A stretch of 64,000 bases of DNA from Hymenobacter mellowenesis (GTDB lineage Bacteria > Bacteroidota > Bacteroidia > Cytophagales > Hymenobacteraceae): contig NZ_JAUQSX010000009.1 of the NCBI RefSeq assembly GCF_030581005.1, forward strand, positions 124,001 through 188,000, written 5' to 3'. The notes below the pieces were generated by a model. The model had not been told where the DNA came from, ran no database searches, and saw nothing but the letters and a program-made list of their open reading frames with translations. Positions 7,631 through 15,962 of this stretch are shown piece after piece. Every line of letters starts with the position of its first letter. The stretch's first letter is position 1. Both the position numbers and the translations under genes were made by a program.

Positions 7631-9394
7631 ATGGCCGAAATCATAAAAATGCCCAAAATGAGCGACACGATGACCGAAGGGACCATCGCGGCCTGGCTCA
7701 AGAAAGTGGGTGATAAAGTTAAATCCGGGGACATCCTGGCCGAAGTCGAAACCGACAAAGCCACCATGGAGCTGGAAAATTACGAAGACGGCACCCTGCT
7801 CTACATCGGGCCGAAAGAGAAGGATTCTGTGCCGGTTGACGGCATTCTAGCCATCGTGGGCAAAGAAGGCGAAGACATTTCGGGCCTGCTGAACGGCCAG
7901 AGCGGCGGCGCGGCCCCGGCTCCGGCCGCTGCTGCTGCGCCCGCTCCGGCCCCCGCCGCCGAAGCTCCCAAAGCTCCGGAAGCTGCTCCCACACCGGCTC
8001 CTGCGCCAGTTGCAGCGGCCCCCGCACCAGCCCCATCCGCCCCGGCCGCACCTGCCAATGGCAAGAAGGCCACCGTGGTGCGCATGCCCAAGATGAGCGA
8101 CACGATGACCGAAGGCACCATTGCCGCTTGGTTGAAAAACGTGGGCGACAAAGTGAAATCGGGCGACGTGCTGGCCGAGGTCGAGACCGACAAGGCCACC
8201 ATGGAGCTGGAAAACTACGAAGACGGCACCCTGCTCTACACCGGCCCCAAAGCCGGCGAAGCCGTAGCCGTTGACGGCATCCTGGCCATCATTGGCGAAG
8301 AAGGCGCCGACATCCAAGCCCTGCTCGGTGGAGGTTCGGCCCCGGCTGCTGCGCCTGCTGCCGCTCCGGTCGAAGCTGCGCCCGCGCCCGCTGCTGCACC
8401 TGCCGCCGAAGCCGCTCCGGCTGCTGCTCCGGCCCCGGCCCCGGCCGAAACGCCGGCCGCCCCGGCCAGCAACGGCCGTATTCTGGCTTCGCCGTTGGCC
8501 AAAAGCATTGCCAAGGAAAAAGGCATCAACCTCTCGCAGGTAGTGGGCAGCGGCGACAACGGCCGTATTGTGCAGCGCGACGTGGAGAACTTCCAGCCCG
8601 GTGCTGCGGCGCCGGCTGCCGCTCCGGCTCCGCAAGCTGCTCCAACTGCTGCGGCGCCAGCCCCGGCTGCTCCCGCGGCCCCGGCCGCCGCACCGGCCGC
8701 CAGCGCCTCGACCGATACCTACACCGACACGCCGGTGTCGCAGATGCGCAAGGTGATTGCCAAGCGCCTGTCCGAGAGCTTGTTCACGGCCCCGCATTTC
8801 TATCTCACGATGGAAATCAACATGGACAAGGCCATGGAAGCTCGCGTGAAGCTCAACGAGCTGTCGCCGGTGAAGCTGAGCTTCAACGACTTGGTGCTGA
8901 AGTCGGCGGCCATTGCCTTGCGCTCGCACCCGGCCGTGAACTCCTCGTGGCTCGGCGACCGGATTCGCCAGAACAAGGTCATCAACATCGGCGTGGCCGT
9001 GGCAGTCGACGAAGGTCTGCTAGTGCCCGTGATTCGCAACGCCGACCAGAAAGGCCTCGCCACCATTGCCAACGAGGTGAAGGAGCTGGCCGGCAAAGCC
9101 AAATCCAAGAAGCTGCAGCCGGCCGAGTGGGAGGGCAGCACCTTCACCATCTCGAACCTGGGCATGTTCGGCATCGACGAATTCACGGCCATCATCAACC
9201 CGCCGGATGCCTGCATCCTGGCCGTGGGCGGCATCAAGCAGACCGCCATTGTGAAAGACGGCGCGCTGGCTATCGGCAACATCATGAAAGTGACGCTGAG
9301 CTGCGACCATCGGGTGGTGGACGGCGCCACCGGCGCGGCCTTCCTCCAGACGCTGAAAAGCCTGCTGGAAGACCCCATGCGTTTGATGATTTGA
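7631..9394 (+). CDS. pdhC: pyruvate dehydrogenase E2, dihydrolipoamide acetyltransferase
   Basis: The 587-residue core subunit of the pyruvate dehydrogenase complex transfers acetyl groups to CoA. Two lipoyl domains (about 1-75 and 150-225) each carry the ETDKATMELE lipoyl-lysine motif (K43 and K188). They are joined by Ala/Pro-rich swinging linkers to a peripheral-subunit-binding domain (about 284-318) and a catalytic domain ending in DHRVVDGATG (near 558-567). The start is MAEIIKMPKM at 7631; upstream codons overlap the promoter. The two lipoyl domains are nearly identical, suggesting recent duplication. E1 genes are not in the window. Confidence 0.96.
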   Translation: MAEIIKMPKMSDTMTEGTIAAWLKKVGDKVKSGDILAEVETDKATMELENYEDGTLLYIGPKEKDSVPVDGILAIVGKEGEDISGLLNGQSGGAAPAPAAAAAPAPAPAAEAPKAPEAAPTPAPAPVAAAPAPAPSAPAAPANGKKATVVRMPKMSDTMTEGTIAAWLKNVGDKVKSGDVLAEVETDKATMELENYEDGTLLYTGPKAGEAVAVDGILAIIGEEGADIQALLGGGSAPAAAPAAAPVEAAPAPAAAPAAEAAPAAAPAPAPAETPAAPASNGRILASPLAKSIAKEKGINLSQVVGSGDNGRIVQRDVENFQPGAAAPAAAPAPQAAPTAAAPAPAAPAAPAAAPAASASTDTYTDTPVSQMRKVIAKRLSESLFTAPHFYLTMEINMDKAMEARVKLNELSPVKLSFNDLVLKSAAIALRSHPAVNSSWLGDRIRQNKVINIGVAVAVDEGLLVPVIRNADQKGLATIANEVKELAGKAKSKKLQPAEWEGSTFTISNLGMFGIDEFTAIINPPDACILAVGGIKQTAIVKDGALAIGNIMKVTLSCDHRVVDGATGAAFLQTLKSLLEDPMRLMI

Positions 9395-9412
9395 GGTAAT
9401 TGATAAATCGTT

Positions 9413-9509
9413 GTCATCCTGAGCGGAGCGAAGGACCTTATCACGATTGAACGGAATCGTTCAAGAAGCTTGCTGCCGTGATAAGGTCCTTCGCTCTTCT
9501 CAGGATGAC
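9413..9509. repeat. GTCATCCTGAGC-type palindromic element, copy 2
   Basis: 32-bp arms (9413-9444, 9478-9509) with two mismatches. The loop holds its own TTGAACG/CGTTCAA hairpin. A T run follows, so it may also terminate pdhC transcription. The arm sequence (CTGAGCGGAGCGAAGGACC) is a distinct subtype. Confidence 0.85.
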
Positions 9510-9529
9510 CGTTTTTTAACCAGACTATA

Positions 9530-10069
9530 ATGACCAGAATTCGCTCTACTACCGTCCTTGGCATCCGCCACAACGGCGAAATTGCCGTGGGGGCCGACGG
9601 CCAGGCTACCATGGACAAGCACGTGGCCAAGAACAACGTGCGCAAAATCCGCAAGCTGCTTGATGGTAAGGTGGTGACCGGTTTTGCCGGCTCCACGGCC
9701 GACGCCTTTATGCTGCTCGACCGTTTCGAGGAGAAGCTGACCAGCTACGGCGGCAACCTCAAGCGCGCCGCCATCGAGCTGGCAAAAGACTGGCGCAAAG
9801 ACCAGTACCTGCGCAAGCTCGAAGCCATGATGGTGGTGGCTGACAAGGACGAACTGCTCATCCTCAGCGGCACCGGCGACGTACTGGAACCGGACTCCGA
9901 CGTGGCCGCCATTGGCTCCGGCGCGATGTACGCCCAAGCCGCCGCGCTGGCCCTGAAGAAGCACGCACCGCACCTCACGGCCCGCCAGATGGTAGAGGAA
10001 GGCCTGCACATTGCGGCCGACATCTGCATCTACACCAATCATAATTTGATGATTGAGTCGCCGTCGTAG
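9530..10069 (+). CDS. hslV: ATP-dependent protease proteolytic subunit HslV
   Basis: The 179-residue threonine peptidase forms the proteolytic chamber that works with the HslU ATPase in the cytoplasm. A short leader MTRIRS precedes the predicted catalytic threonine (T7), as in Bacillus-type HslV with a removable propeptide. Family blocks GADGQAT, KVVTGFAGSTADAF and IGSGAMYAQAAA are present. hslU is not adjacent, so the pair is split or hslU lies elsewhere. Confidence 0.96.
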   Translation: MTRIRSTTVLGIRHNGEIAVGADGQATMDKHVAKNNVRKIRKLLDGKVVTGFAGSTADAFMLLDRFEEKLTSYGGNLKRAAIELAKDWRKDQYLRKLEAMMVVADKDELLILSGTGDVLEPDSDVAAIGSGAMYAQAAALALKKHAPHLTARQMVEEGLHIAADICIYTNHNLMIESPS

Positions 10070-10092
10070 GCAGCTCAAAGAACAGTCAACCC

Positions 10093-10198
10093 GAACGTCA
10101 TGCTGAGCGTAGCCGAAGCATCTCGCGTGTGGTAGTAGTCCAATCGTTAGAATTACTTCGGCACGCGAGATGCCTCGGCTGCGCTCGACATGACGTTC
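10093..10198. repeat. AACGTCATG-family palindromic element, copy 3
   Basis: GAACGTCATG...CATGACGTTC ends. The left arm is of the CTGAGCGTAGCCGAAGC subtype and the right arm of the TCGAGCGCAGCCGAGGC subtype, so the copy looks chimeric. It lies between hslV and the deoxyhypusine-synthase-like gene. Confidence 0.9.
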
Positions 10199-10230
10199 AA
10201 ATACTGAAAACAACCCAATCCCCCCAACCC

Positions 10231-11202
10231 ATGCACATCACCAACTTCATCCGCCACCATTTCCGCCATTTCAACGCTGCTGCCCTCGTGGACGCGGCCG
10301 ATGGCTACAACAAGCACCTCGCCGATGGCGGCAAGATGATGATAACCCTAGCCGGCGCTATGAGCACCGCCGAAATGGGTATCCAGTTGGCCGAGCTGAT
10401 TCGGCAGGACAAAGTGCAGATTATCAGCTGCACCGGCGCCAACCTGGAAGAAGACATCTTCAACCTCGTGGCCCACGATTTCTACGAGCGGGTGCCGCAC
10501 TACCGCGACCTCACCGCCGCCGACGAGCAGGCCCTGCTGGCCCGCCACATGAACCGCGTGACCGATACTTGCATCCCCGAAGAGGAGGCTATGCGCCGGC
10601 TGGAGCACTCGGTATTGAAATTCTGGGAAAAGGCCGACAAGGCCGGCGAAAGCTATTTCCCGCATGAATTCTTCTACCAGATTCTGCTGAGCGGCGAGCT
10701 GGAGCAGTACTACCAGATTGACCCCAAAAACTCCTGGATGCTGGCCGCGGCCGAGAAAAACCTGCCCATCATCTGTCCGGGCTGGGAAGATTCCACGCTC
10801 GGCAACATCTACGCCGGCCACGTGATGACCGGCGACGTGAAGAACGTGCACACCATGCGCACCGGCATTCAGTACATGATGTACCTGGCCGATTGGTACA
10901 CCAACAACGCCACCGAGGAAAGCAAAGTGGGCTTCTTCCAGATTGGCGGCGGCATTGCCGGCGACTTCCCCATTTGCGTGGTGCCCATGCTTCACCAGGA
11001 TTTGCAGCGCCACGAGGTGCCGCTGTGGGGCTACTTCTGCCAGATTTCGGACTCCACCACCAGCTACGGCAGCTACTCCGGCGCCGTGCCCAACGAGAAA
11101 ATTACCTGGGGCAAGCTGGGCGAGAAAACCCCCAAATACATCATCGAGTCGGACGCCACCATCGTGGCCCCGCTGGTGTTTGCCATCGTGCTGGGACAAT
11201 AG
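10231..11202 (+). CDS. deoxyhypusine synthase family protein
   Basis: 323 residues resembling eukaryotic deoxyhypusine synthase, which uses NAD and spermidine. The catalytic-lysine motif TWGKLGEK is present (K near 295), as in the WGK active site of the human enzyme, and GGGIAGD and STTSYGSYSGAVPNEK match cofactor- and substrate-binding blocks. Bacteria lack eIF5A, so the substrate is probably a small amine (homospermidine-type chemistry) or another protein; this is inference. The start is the ATG at 10231; the upstream open frame is translated repeat DNA. Confidence 0.88.
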   Translation: MHITNFIRHHFRHFNAAALVDAADGYNKHLADGGKMMITLAGAMSTAEMGIQLAELIRQDKVQIISCTGANLEEDIFNLVAHDFYERVPHYRDLTAADEQALLARHMNRVTDTCIPEEEAMRRLEHSVLKFWEKADKAGESYFPHEFFYQILLSGELEQYYQIDPKNSWMLAAAEKNLPIICPGWEDSTLGNIYAGHVMTGDVKNVHTMRTGIQYMMYLADWYTNNATEESKVGFFQIGGGIAGDFPICVVPMLHQDLQRHEVPLWGYFCQISDSTTSYGSYSGAVPNEKITWGKLGEKTPKYIIESDATIVAPLVFAIVLGQ

Positions 11203-11222
11203 TTGCTGTTTGAATTACAACA

Positions 11223-11259
11223 AAAAGAGCCTGCCGCTAATGAAGCGGCAGGCTCTTTT
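11223..11259. terminator. bidirectional intrinsic terminator
   Basis: Perfect 16-bp stem (11223-11238 with 11244-11259), 5-nt loop, A and T runs at the ends, between convergent genes. Confidence 0.88.
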
Positions 11260-11282
11260 CGTTTCTGTGGGAATGGCATGGC

Positions 11283-11639
11283 CTACATATCAGCCAATAC
11301 TTCGACCAGTATGCCGCCCGGGGCCCGCAGGTAAAACGTCCAGGAACCGTGGAATTTGCGGGGCGGGTCGATGGTGAAGCCGTCGGCGGTGAGGCGCTGG
11401 TACAGCGCATTCACCTGGTCTGGGCTTTGCTGAATGAAGCCGAGGTGGAAATGCTCGGGGTAGTGGACTTCCGGGGCGCGGTCAAAATTGCTGAGCGTGA
11501 GTACCATTCCGGCCGCATCGCGCAGCACAACAAGGGCGGAATTCGACTTCGTAACGGCTTGCAAACCGAAATACTTCTCGAAAAAAACCTGGGTTTGGGG
11601 CACGTCGCTGACAGCCAGGTTGAGATGGTTAAGAATCAT
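11283..11639 (-). CDS. VOC family (glyoxalase/dioxygenase fold) protein
   Basis: A single vicinal-oxygen-chelate domain of 118 residues from MILNHLNLAV, with a metal-ligand histidine at the start (LNHLNL) and a C-terminal GGILVEVLAD strand with the usual glutamate ligand. The reaction is not predictable from sequence. An alternative ATG at 11657 adds six residues. It follows the PLP enzyme at 11667 closely on the same strand and is probably co-transcribed. Confidence 0.85.
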   Translation of the reverse strand: MILNHLNLAVSDVPQTQVFFEKYFGLQAVTKSNSALVVLRDAAGMVLTLSNFDRAPEVHYPEHFHLGFIQQSPDQVNALYQRLTADGFTIDPPRKFHGSWTFYLRAPGGILVEVLADM

Positions 11640-11666
11640 GGCCGGTTGGCTTGCCACAGTTCGGAT

Positions 11667-12974
11667 TTACGCCAGTTCCAATTCCCGGGCCTTTACCATT
11701 CCGACCGCTTCAAAGGCCTGCTCCAAGTCCAGCATCAAATCCCGCGGGTCTTCTACGCCGATGCTGAGGCGAATCATTTGGGCGGTGATGCCCATTTCGG
11801 CCTGCTCGGGCACCGAGATGTCGGAGTGCGTCATGGTGGCGGGGTGCTCGGCCAGGCTTTCGGTACCGCCCAGACTCACGGCCAGCTTGATGAGGCGCAG
11901 GGCATTGAGGAAGCGGAAAGCTTCGGGCTCACCGCCTTTGATGTCGAACGAAATCATGGAGCCCGGCGAGAGGCAATGGCGGCGGTAGATGTCCTGCTGG
12001 GCGGGACAGTGCTCCAGGTGCGTGAGGTAGTAGGTGCGCTGCACCAGCGGGTGGGCGCGGAGCCAGTCGGCGATGATTTGGGCACTCTGGGCGGCGCGCT
12101 CCATGCGCAGCTTCAGCGTTTCGAGCGAGCGCATGAGCATCCAGCCAGTGTTGGGGTCGCACATGGTGCCCATGAAGGTGCGCATGGCTTTTATCTCCTT
12201 CATGAGGGGCTTGCTGGCCAGGGCCGCGCCCGCGATGAGGTCGGAATGCCCGCCCAGAAACTTGGTGGCCGAGTACAGCACCACGTCGGCCCCGTGCTTG
12301 AGCGGGTGCTGAAACACCGGCCCGAGGAAGGTGTTATCCACCACCAGCCGGATGGGGTGCTCGGACGTGCCGTGCTGGCGGGCCAGGGCGGCGCAGGCTT
12401 CCAGGTCGACGAGGTGGTTGGTGGGATTGGCGGGCGTTTCCACGAAAATCATGGCCAGGCGGCCCTGCTCGATGCCAGCCACCTGGGCCGTGAGTTCCTC
12501 CGGGGTGGCGGTGGGGCGGAAGCCCACGGCCGTGATGCCGAACTTAGGCAGCACGTTTTTGAGGAAGAAATCGGAGCCGCCGTACACGGGCTCGGAGTGC
12601 AACACCACGTCGCCGGGCTTGAGCAGGGCCAGCAGTGTGGTGCTGATGGCGGCCATGCCGCTGGCGAAGCTGGCCGCGTCCTCGGCCCCGTCCCAGAGGG
12701 TGAGGCGGTGCTCCAGAATCTCCAGGCTGGGGTTGTTGAGGCGGGAGTAGATGAGGCCCATTTCCTCGTCGGGGCCTTGCTGGCGCAGGCCGTAGGCCAG
12801 CTCAAAGTAGGCTTTGCCCTGTTCGGCGCTGTCGAAAACGAAGGTGGAGGTTTGGAAAATGGGGGGCTTGATGGCGCCCTCGCTCCAGGCGGGGGTATAG
12901 CCGTAGCTCATCATCAAACTTTCGGGGCGCAACTGTTGGCCGCCGATGTGGGCGTGGTCGTGTAGGGTGGGCAT
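11667..12974 (-). CDS. Cys/Met metabolism PLP-dependent enzyme (cystathionine gamma-synthase / methionine gamma-lyase type)
   Basis: 435-residue fold-type I PLP enzyme. The Schiff-base lysine is K238 in SATKFLGGHSD, and PIFQTSTFVFDSAEQG, YSRLNNPSLE, ETPANPT and SLGGTESLAEHPATMTHS are family blocks. Whether it makes cystathionine or cleaves methionine/cystathionine cannot be settled here; the SLGGTESL...THS block is shared by all three. A -7 box lies upstream and a VOC gene downstream. Confidence 0.9.
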   Translation of the reverse strand: MPTLHDHAHIGGQQLRPESLMMSYGYTPAWSEGAIKPPIFQTSTFVFDSAEQGKAYFELAYGLRQQGPDEEMGLIYSRLNNPSLEILEHRLTLWDGAEDAASFASGMAAISTTLLALLKPGDVVLHSEPVYGGSDFFLKNVLPKFGITAVGFRPTATPEELTAQVAGIEQGRLAMIFVETPANPTNHLVDLEACAALARQHGTSEHPIRLVVDNTFLGPVFQHPLKHGADVVLYSATKFLGGHSDLIAGAALASKPLMKEIKAMRTFMGTMCDPNTGWMLMRSLETLKLRMERAAQSAQIIADWLRAHPLVQRTYYLTHLEHCPAQQDIYRRHCLSPGSMISFDIKGGEPEAFRFLNALRLIKLAVSLGGTESLAEHPATMTHSDISVPEQAEMGITAQMIRLSIGVEDPRDLMLDLEQAFEAVGMVKARELELA

Positions 12975-13010
12975 GAAGTGGGGGTTGGGTGGGAGGGGAG
13001 ATTAGTGGGA

Positions 13011-13018
13011 CGAAGGTA
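13011..13018 (-). promoter_or_regulatory. -7-like box TACCTTCG upstream of the Cys/Met PLP enzyme
   Basis: One mismatch from TAnnTTTG, 36 nt upstream of the ATG at 12974. No clear -33 element. Confidence 0.4.
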
Positions 13019-13040
13019 GGATTTTGTTTCGAGAGGCATC

Positions 13041-13081
13041 AAAAAAGCCCCGCCGCGGGGGAGCGGCGGAGGCGCGGGGTT
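13041..13081 (-). terminator. intrinsic terminator
   Basis: GC-rich stem-loop (arms 13045-13056 and 13063-13081, bulged) followed on the minus strand by six T residues; suited to end the gene at 13101-13496. Confidence 0.65.
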
Positions 13082-13100
13082 GACCCTTGCAGTATGCTTA

Positions 13101-13496
13101 CTAGCGAATGGGATAAACCTTCTGGCTTTTCAACCGATTCACGTCAACGTAATCGACGAAATAAGCACGCTGCAATAGCTCGGCCTGCCCAAGTTGGTTT
13201 ATCCAGTTGTTGACCCGCTCATTCATCTCCCAATAATCAAGCGTCGCCAATGCTGCCAACGACTTCTCATCCGGACAATACACGCCAAAAACGGGGTAGG
13301 TGGGCTCCGAATCTTCGGCCGTATACGGGCCCTGAACGAGAAACAAGTCGTACTCAACCGTTGAAGGAAGCTCCAACAGAATGTTTGGCAACGCAAGCCG
13401 CACTGCTTCCATGCAACGGACATTCAGGTCCATGCTCGGAAACAAGTAGGGGTTGTCGGGTATTATGATGTTATCTATAGTGTACCTTCTGGGCAT
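13101..13496 (-). CDS. hypothetical protein, 131 aa
   Basis: Not recognised. A soluble, acidic protein without a signal peptide; residues 1-60 contain an amphipathic stretch (RCMEAVRLALPNILLELP) and the C terminus is aromatic and basic. Base composition is less GC-rich than the neighbours, which suggests a later arrival. It ends at its own terminator and stands alone between the PLP enzyme and an AraC gene. Confidence 0.6.
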   Translation of the reverse strand: MPRRYTIDNIIIPDNPYLFPSMDLNVRCMEAVRLALPNILLELPSTVEYDLFLVQGPYTAEDSEPTYPVFGVYCPDEKSLAALATLDYWEMNERVNNWINQLGQAELLQRAYFVDYVDVNRLKSQKVYPIR

Positions 13497-13553
13497 AGCG
13501 TTTAGCTTATGAGGGGCCTCGAATAGTCAGGATAACCGAAATCTAGTAGTTTA

Positions 13554-13988
13554 ATGATGAGTGCTACTTTCATGAGTAAACCCACCGCCCTCCCCGCCGC
13601 CCTTTTAGCCCGTCAGCACGAAATCACCGCCGATTTCCTGCGCGAAATCGACCGGCACCTAGCCGACATTGTGGCCGGCCGCGCCACCGAGATGTTCGAA
13701 ATCCGCGACTTCGCGGGTATTCTCTGCATCCATCCCACGCACCTGAGCAACACCATCAAACTGGCCACCGGCCATGCGCCGTGCTACTTTTTTGAGGCGC
13801 GCATTATGGATGTTTCGCGGGAACTGCTCCGCGACCCCCGCCGCTCGGTGGCCGACATCGCCGCCAACCTCACCTACGACCCATCCAACTTCACCAAGTT
13901 CTTCAAGCGCTTCCAGGGCTGCACGCCCAAGCAGTACCGCGAGCAGGTGTGGGCCACCCAGCGCACGGCGCTGGCGGAAGCTGGGTAG
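13554..13988 (+). CDS. AraC-family helix-turn-helix regulator, short form
   Basis: 144 residues with two helix-turn-helix segments at the C terminus; the second is SVADIAANLTYDPSNFTKFFKRFQGCTPKQYR, which fits the AraC signature. The first (FAGILCIHPTHLSNTIKLATG) is also clear. There is no room for a full ligand domain. It sits 113 nt before the SDR gene on the same strand and is a plausible regulator of it. The start may be ATG 13554 or a later Met at MSKPT. Confidence 0.85.
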   Translation: MMSATFMSKPTALPAALLARQHEITADFLREIDRHLADIVAGRATEMFEIRDFAGILCIHPTHLSNTIKLATGHAPCYFFEARIMDVSRELLRDPRRSVADIAANLTYDPSNFTKFFKRFQGCTPKQYREQVWATQRTALAEAG

Positions 13989-14005
13989 GCGTTGCATTAA
14001 GAACT

Positions 14006-14019
14006 GTCATCCTGAGCGG
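14006..14019. repeat. solitary end fragment of the GTCATCCTGAGC element
   Basis: GTCATCCTGAGCGG without a partner arm, between the AraC and SDR genes. The same arm start occurs in the complete copy at 9413. Confidence 0.55.
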
Positions 14020-14101
14020 ATAATACTGAACTACTCACCATAAACCCGGCCGCTTCGGCCCGGACCTTTGCCTCATCATTCACCCCAACCAATTTCCTCA
14101 G

Positions 14102-14863
14102 ATGAGCAACTCCAAAATAGCCCTCGTGACCGGCGGCAGCCGCGGCCTGGGCAAAGACATGGCCCTGAACCTGGCCCAAAAGGGCCTCGACGTCATTCTC
14201 ACCTACCACACCCAGCAGGCCGAAGCCGAAGGCGTGGTGGCCCAGATTGTGGCGGCGGGCCAGCGGGCCGTGGCCCTGCAGCTCGATGCGTCGGACGTGG
14301 GCAGCTTTGCCGGCTTTTTTGAGCAGGTGCAGGCCGCTTTGCGCGACACTTTTGCCGCCGATAAGTTCGATTTCCTCATCAACAACGCCGGCACGGGCCT
14401 CTACCAGCCGTTTGCCAGCACCTCGGTGCAGCAGTTCGACGAGATGCTGAACATTCACTATAAAGGGCCTTATTTCCTGACGCAGCAGGCCCTGCCGCTG
14501 CTCAACGACGGCGGCGGCATCGTCAATATCTCGTCGGGCCTCACCAAAATGACCAACGACCTGTCGTCGGCCTACGCCAGCATGAAGGGCGCCGTAGAAG
14601 TCCTGACCCGCTATCTGGCCAAGGCCTTGGGCCCGCGCCGTATCCGCGTCAACGTGGTGGCCCCCGGCGCGGTCGAAACCGATTTCGGCGGCGGCCGCAC
14701 CCGCGACAACAAGGACGTGAATGCTCACATCGCCAGCCTCACCGCCCTAGGGCGCGTGGGCCTGCCTACCGACATCGGCCCGGTGGTGGCCTTTCTCTGC
14801 ACCCCGGAGGCCGGCTGGATTAACGCCCAGCGCATCGAGGTATCGGGCGGGCAGGGTATCTAA
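14102..14863 (+). CDS. short-chain dehydrogenase/reductase (SDR)
   Basis: 253 residues of the classical SDR family. The NAD(P)-binding motif TGGSRGLG is at 10-17, NNAG near 97, the catalytic serine in NISSG, and the YxxxK pair is Y158/K162. The C terminus GGQGI is typical. Substrate unknown. Preceded by an AraC regulator and by a GACCTTTG box at 14063-14070, followed by a strong terminator. Confidence 0.93.
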   Translation: MSNSKIALVTGGSRGLGKDMALNLAQKGLDVILTYHTQQAEAEGVVAQIVAAGQRAVALQLDASDVGSFAGFFEQVQAALRDTFAADKFDFLINNAGTGLYQPFASTSVQQFDEMLNIHYKGPYFLTQQALPLLNDGGGIVNISSGLTKMTNDLSSAYASMKGAVEVLTRYLAKALGPRRIRVNVVAPGAVETDFGGGRTRDNKDVNAHIASLTALGRVGLPTDIGPVVAFLCTPEAGWINAQRIEVSGGQGI

Positions 14864-14881
14864 GGCCGGTCGGTCCATGAA

Positions 14882-14923
14882 AGCAAAAAGCCTTCCCGCG
14901 TTGATGCGGGAAGGCTTTTTGCT
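14882..14923. terminator. bidirectional intrinsic terminator
   Basis: Perfect 18-bp stem (14882-14899 with 14906-14923) containing A5 and T5 runs; lies between the SDR gene and a convergent small gene. Confidence 0.88.
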
Positions 14924-14944
14924 GTTGAATCGCAAGGGAAACGG

Positions 14945-15118
14945 CTATTTGCCCGGTCCCCGGTGCTGCCGATAGGAGTCAATTTGCTGGCGCAGCACGG
15001 CCAGCAGGCTGCCGTAGCGCTTCTGGGCTTCGCGTTTGCCTTCCAACTTTTGCAGACGAGAATTTATCAGGTCAGAAAAGTCCTCAACGGAGTAGGAACG
15101 TTTGGATGCAGCAGACAC
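14945..15118 (-). CDS. small protein, 57 aa, GTG start
   Basis: Read directly from the sequence: it starts GTG at 15118 and ends TAG at 14945. The translation begins VSAASKRSYSVEDFSD and has a charged helical middle (SRLQKLEGKREAQKR) and a tail QQIDSYRQHRGPGK. An in-frame TAG lies five codons upstream, so no ATG start is available. It ends just before the bidirectional terminator. No family recognised; a small soluble helical protein is likely. Confidence 0.55.
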   Translation of the reverse strand: MSAASKRSYSVEDFSDLINSRLQKLEGKREAQKRYGSLLAVLRQQIDSYRQHRGPGK

Positions 15119-15201
15119 TGGCGATGGATACTAGGTGCTCAGGCGAAATAGCAAAGGGGCTACGTCTGATACGTAGGGAAGCCAAACTTAGGCCTTAAAA
15201 C

Positions 15202-15660
15202 TTAGAAATGAAACAACGGCCGGCCCGGGTTCCAGATGCCCCACGGAATCATGAGCAGCACGAGCAGCAGCGCAATACCGAAATAGGTGAAGGCTTTCTT
15301 GTGCTTGAGGGTGCTGTCGACCGTCTTTTTCACGGCAATGCGGCCCACCTGCGCCAGCGCGGCGGCAATAAGCATCACCACGGCGTGCTCCATGCCGAAG
15401 AAGCGCACCACCGGGTCGTGGGTCTGGCCGTAGGTTTTCATTCCGTTCAGGCCGTAGGGGCTCAGGCCGAAATACAGGCCCAGGCCGATGAGCACCTGCA
15501 GCCACATAAAGCCCGAAAAGGCGGCACTCATCCCGTTGTCGGCGCTCACGAAGGGGCGGCGGCCCGACCAGCCAACGTAGGCCCGGTACACGGCAATGAG
15601 GCCGAAGATGAGCACGAACCAGCGGGACCAGGAGTGCAGAATGAGAAGCGTTTGGTACAT
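15202..15660 (-). CDS. four-helix integral membrane protein (annotated in relatives as cytochrome b-like)
   Basis: 152 residues from the ATG at 15660, with about four hydrophobic helices. An HSWSRW stretch lies in the first helix and a GMEHAVVMLIAA stretch in the third; these histidines could bind haem, as proteins of this type are often labelled cytochrome B in Bacteroidetes. That function is inferred, not shown. Lys-rich loops (KKTVDSTLKHKKAF) probably face the cytoplasm. It is followed upstream by two related small membrane genes. Confidence 0.75.
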   Translation of the reverse strand: MYQTLLILHSWSRWFVLIFGLIAVYRAYVGWSGRRPFVSADNGMSAAFSGFMWLQVLIGLGLYFGLSPYGLNGMKTYGQTHDPVVRFFGMEHAVVMLIAAALAQVGRIAVKKTVDSTLKHKKAFTYFGIALLLVLLMIPWGIWNPGRPLFHF

Positions 15661-15713
15661 AAAAAAGGGAATGGGTAAGCAAATGGAATTCAGCCGCAGG
15701 CGGCCGCTGCTGC

Positions 15714-15911
15714 CTAAGCAGCCAGCGCGCCGGCCAGCTTTTTCTTGTCGCGGTGCACCACGAACATAATCACGAACAGCGACACGTAGGGCAGCCCGCA
15801 CCCGATGCCAAACCAGCGCCAGAACGAGCGGCCGTGGTTGTAGGCCATAAACGCCGTCATCAACGGCATGAAAAACAGCGGGGTTAAAATAACAACGAGT
15901 GCTTCGAGCAT
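15714..15911 (-). CDS. small two-helix membrane protein, tandem paralogue A
   Basis: 65 residues with two hydrophobic segments. The loop motif AYNHGRSFWRWFGIG is shared almost exactly with the next gene (AYNYGRSFWRWFGFG), showing tandem duplication. The C terminus is basic (HRDKKKLAG). Function unknown. Confidence 0.65.
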   Translation of the reverse strand: MLEALVVILTPLFFMPLMTAFMAYNHGRSFWRWFGIGCGLPYVSLFVIMFVVHRDKKKLAGALAA

Positions 15912-15962
15912 AAAGAAATACAGCCGTAATACAACGTCCGCAAAGATACGGCGCCGGGCAGG

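Noticed and set aside
7847-8929. 360-residue minus-strand Arg/Gly/Ser-rich frame opposite pdhC
   Set aside because: It is the antisense shadow of the Ala/Pro-rich linkers; low complexity and no family-like sequence.
11349-12965. 538-residue plus-strand frame opposite the Cys/Met PLP enzyme
   Set aside because: Antisense to a clearly recognised enzyme with conserved motifs; its His/Gly/Val-rich sequence is an artefact of GC-rich codons.
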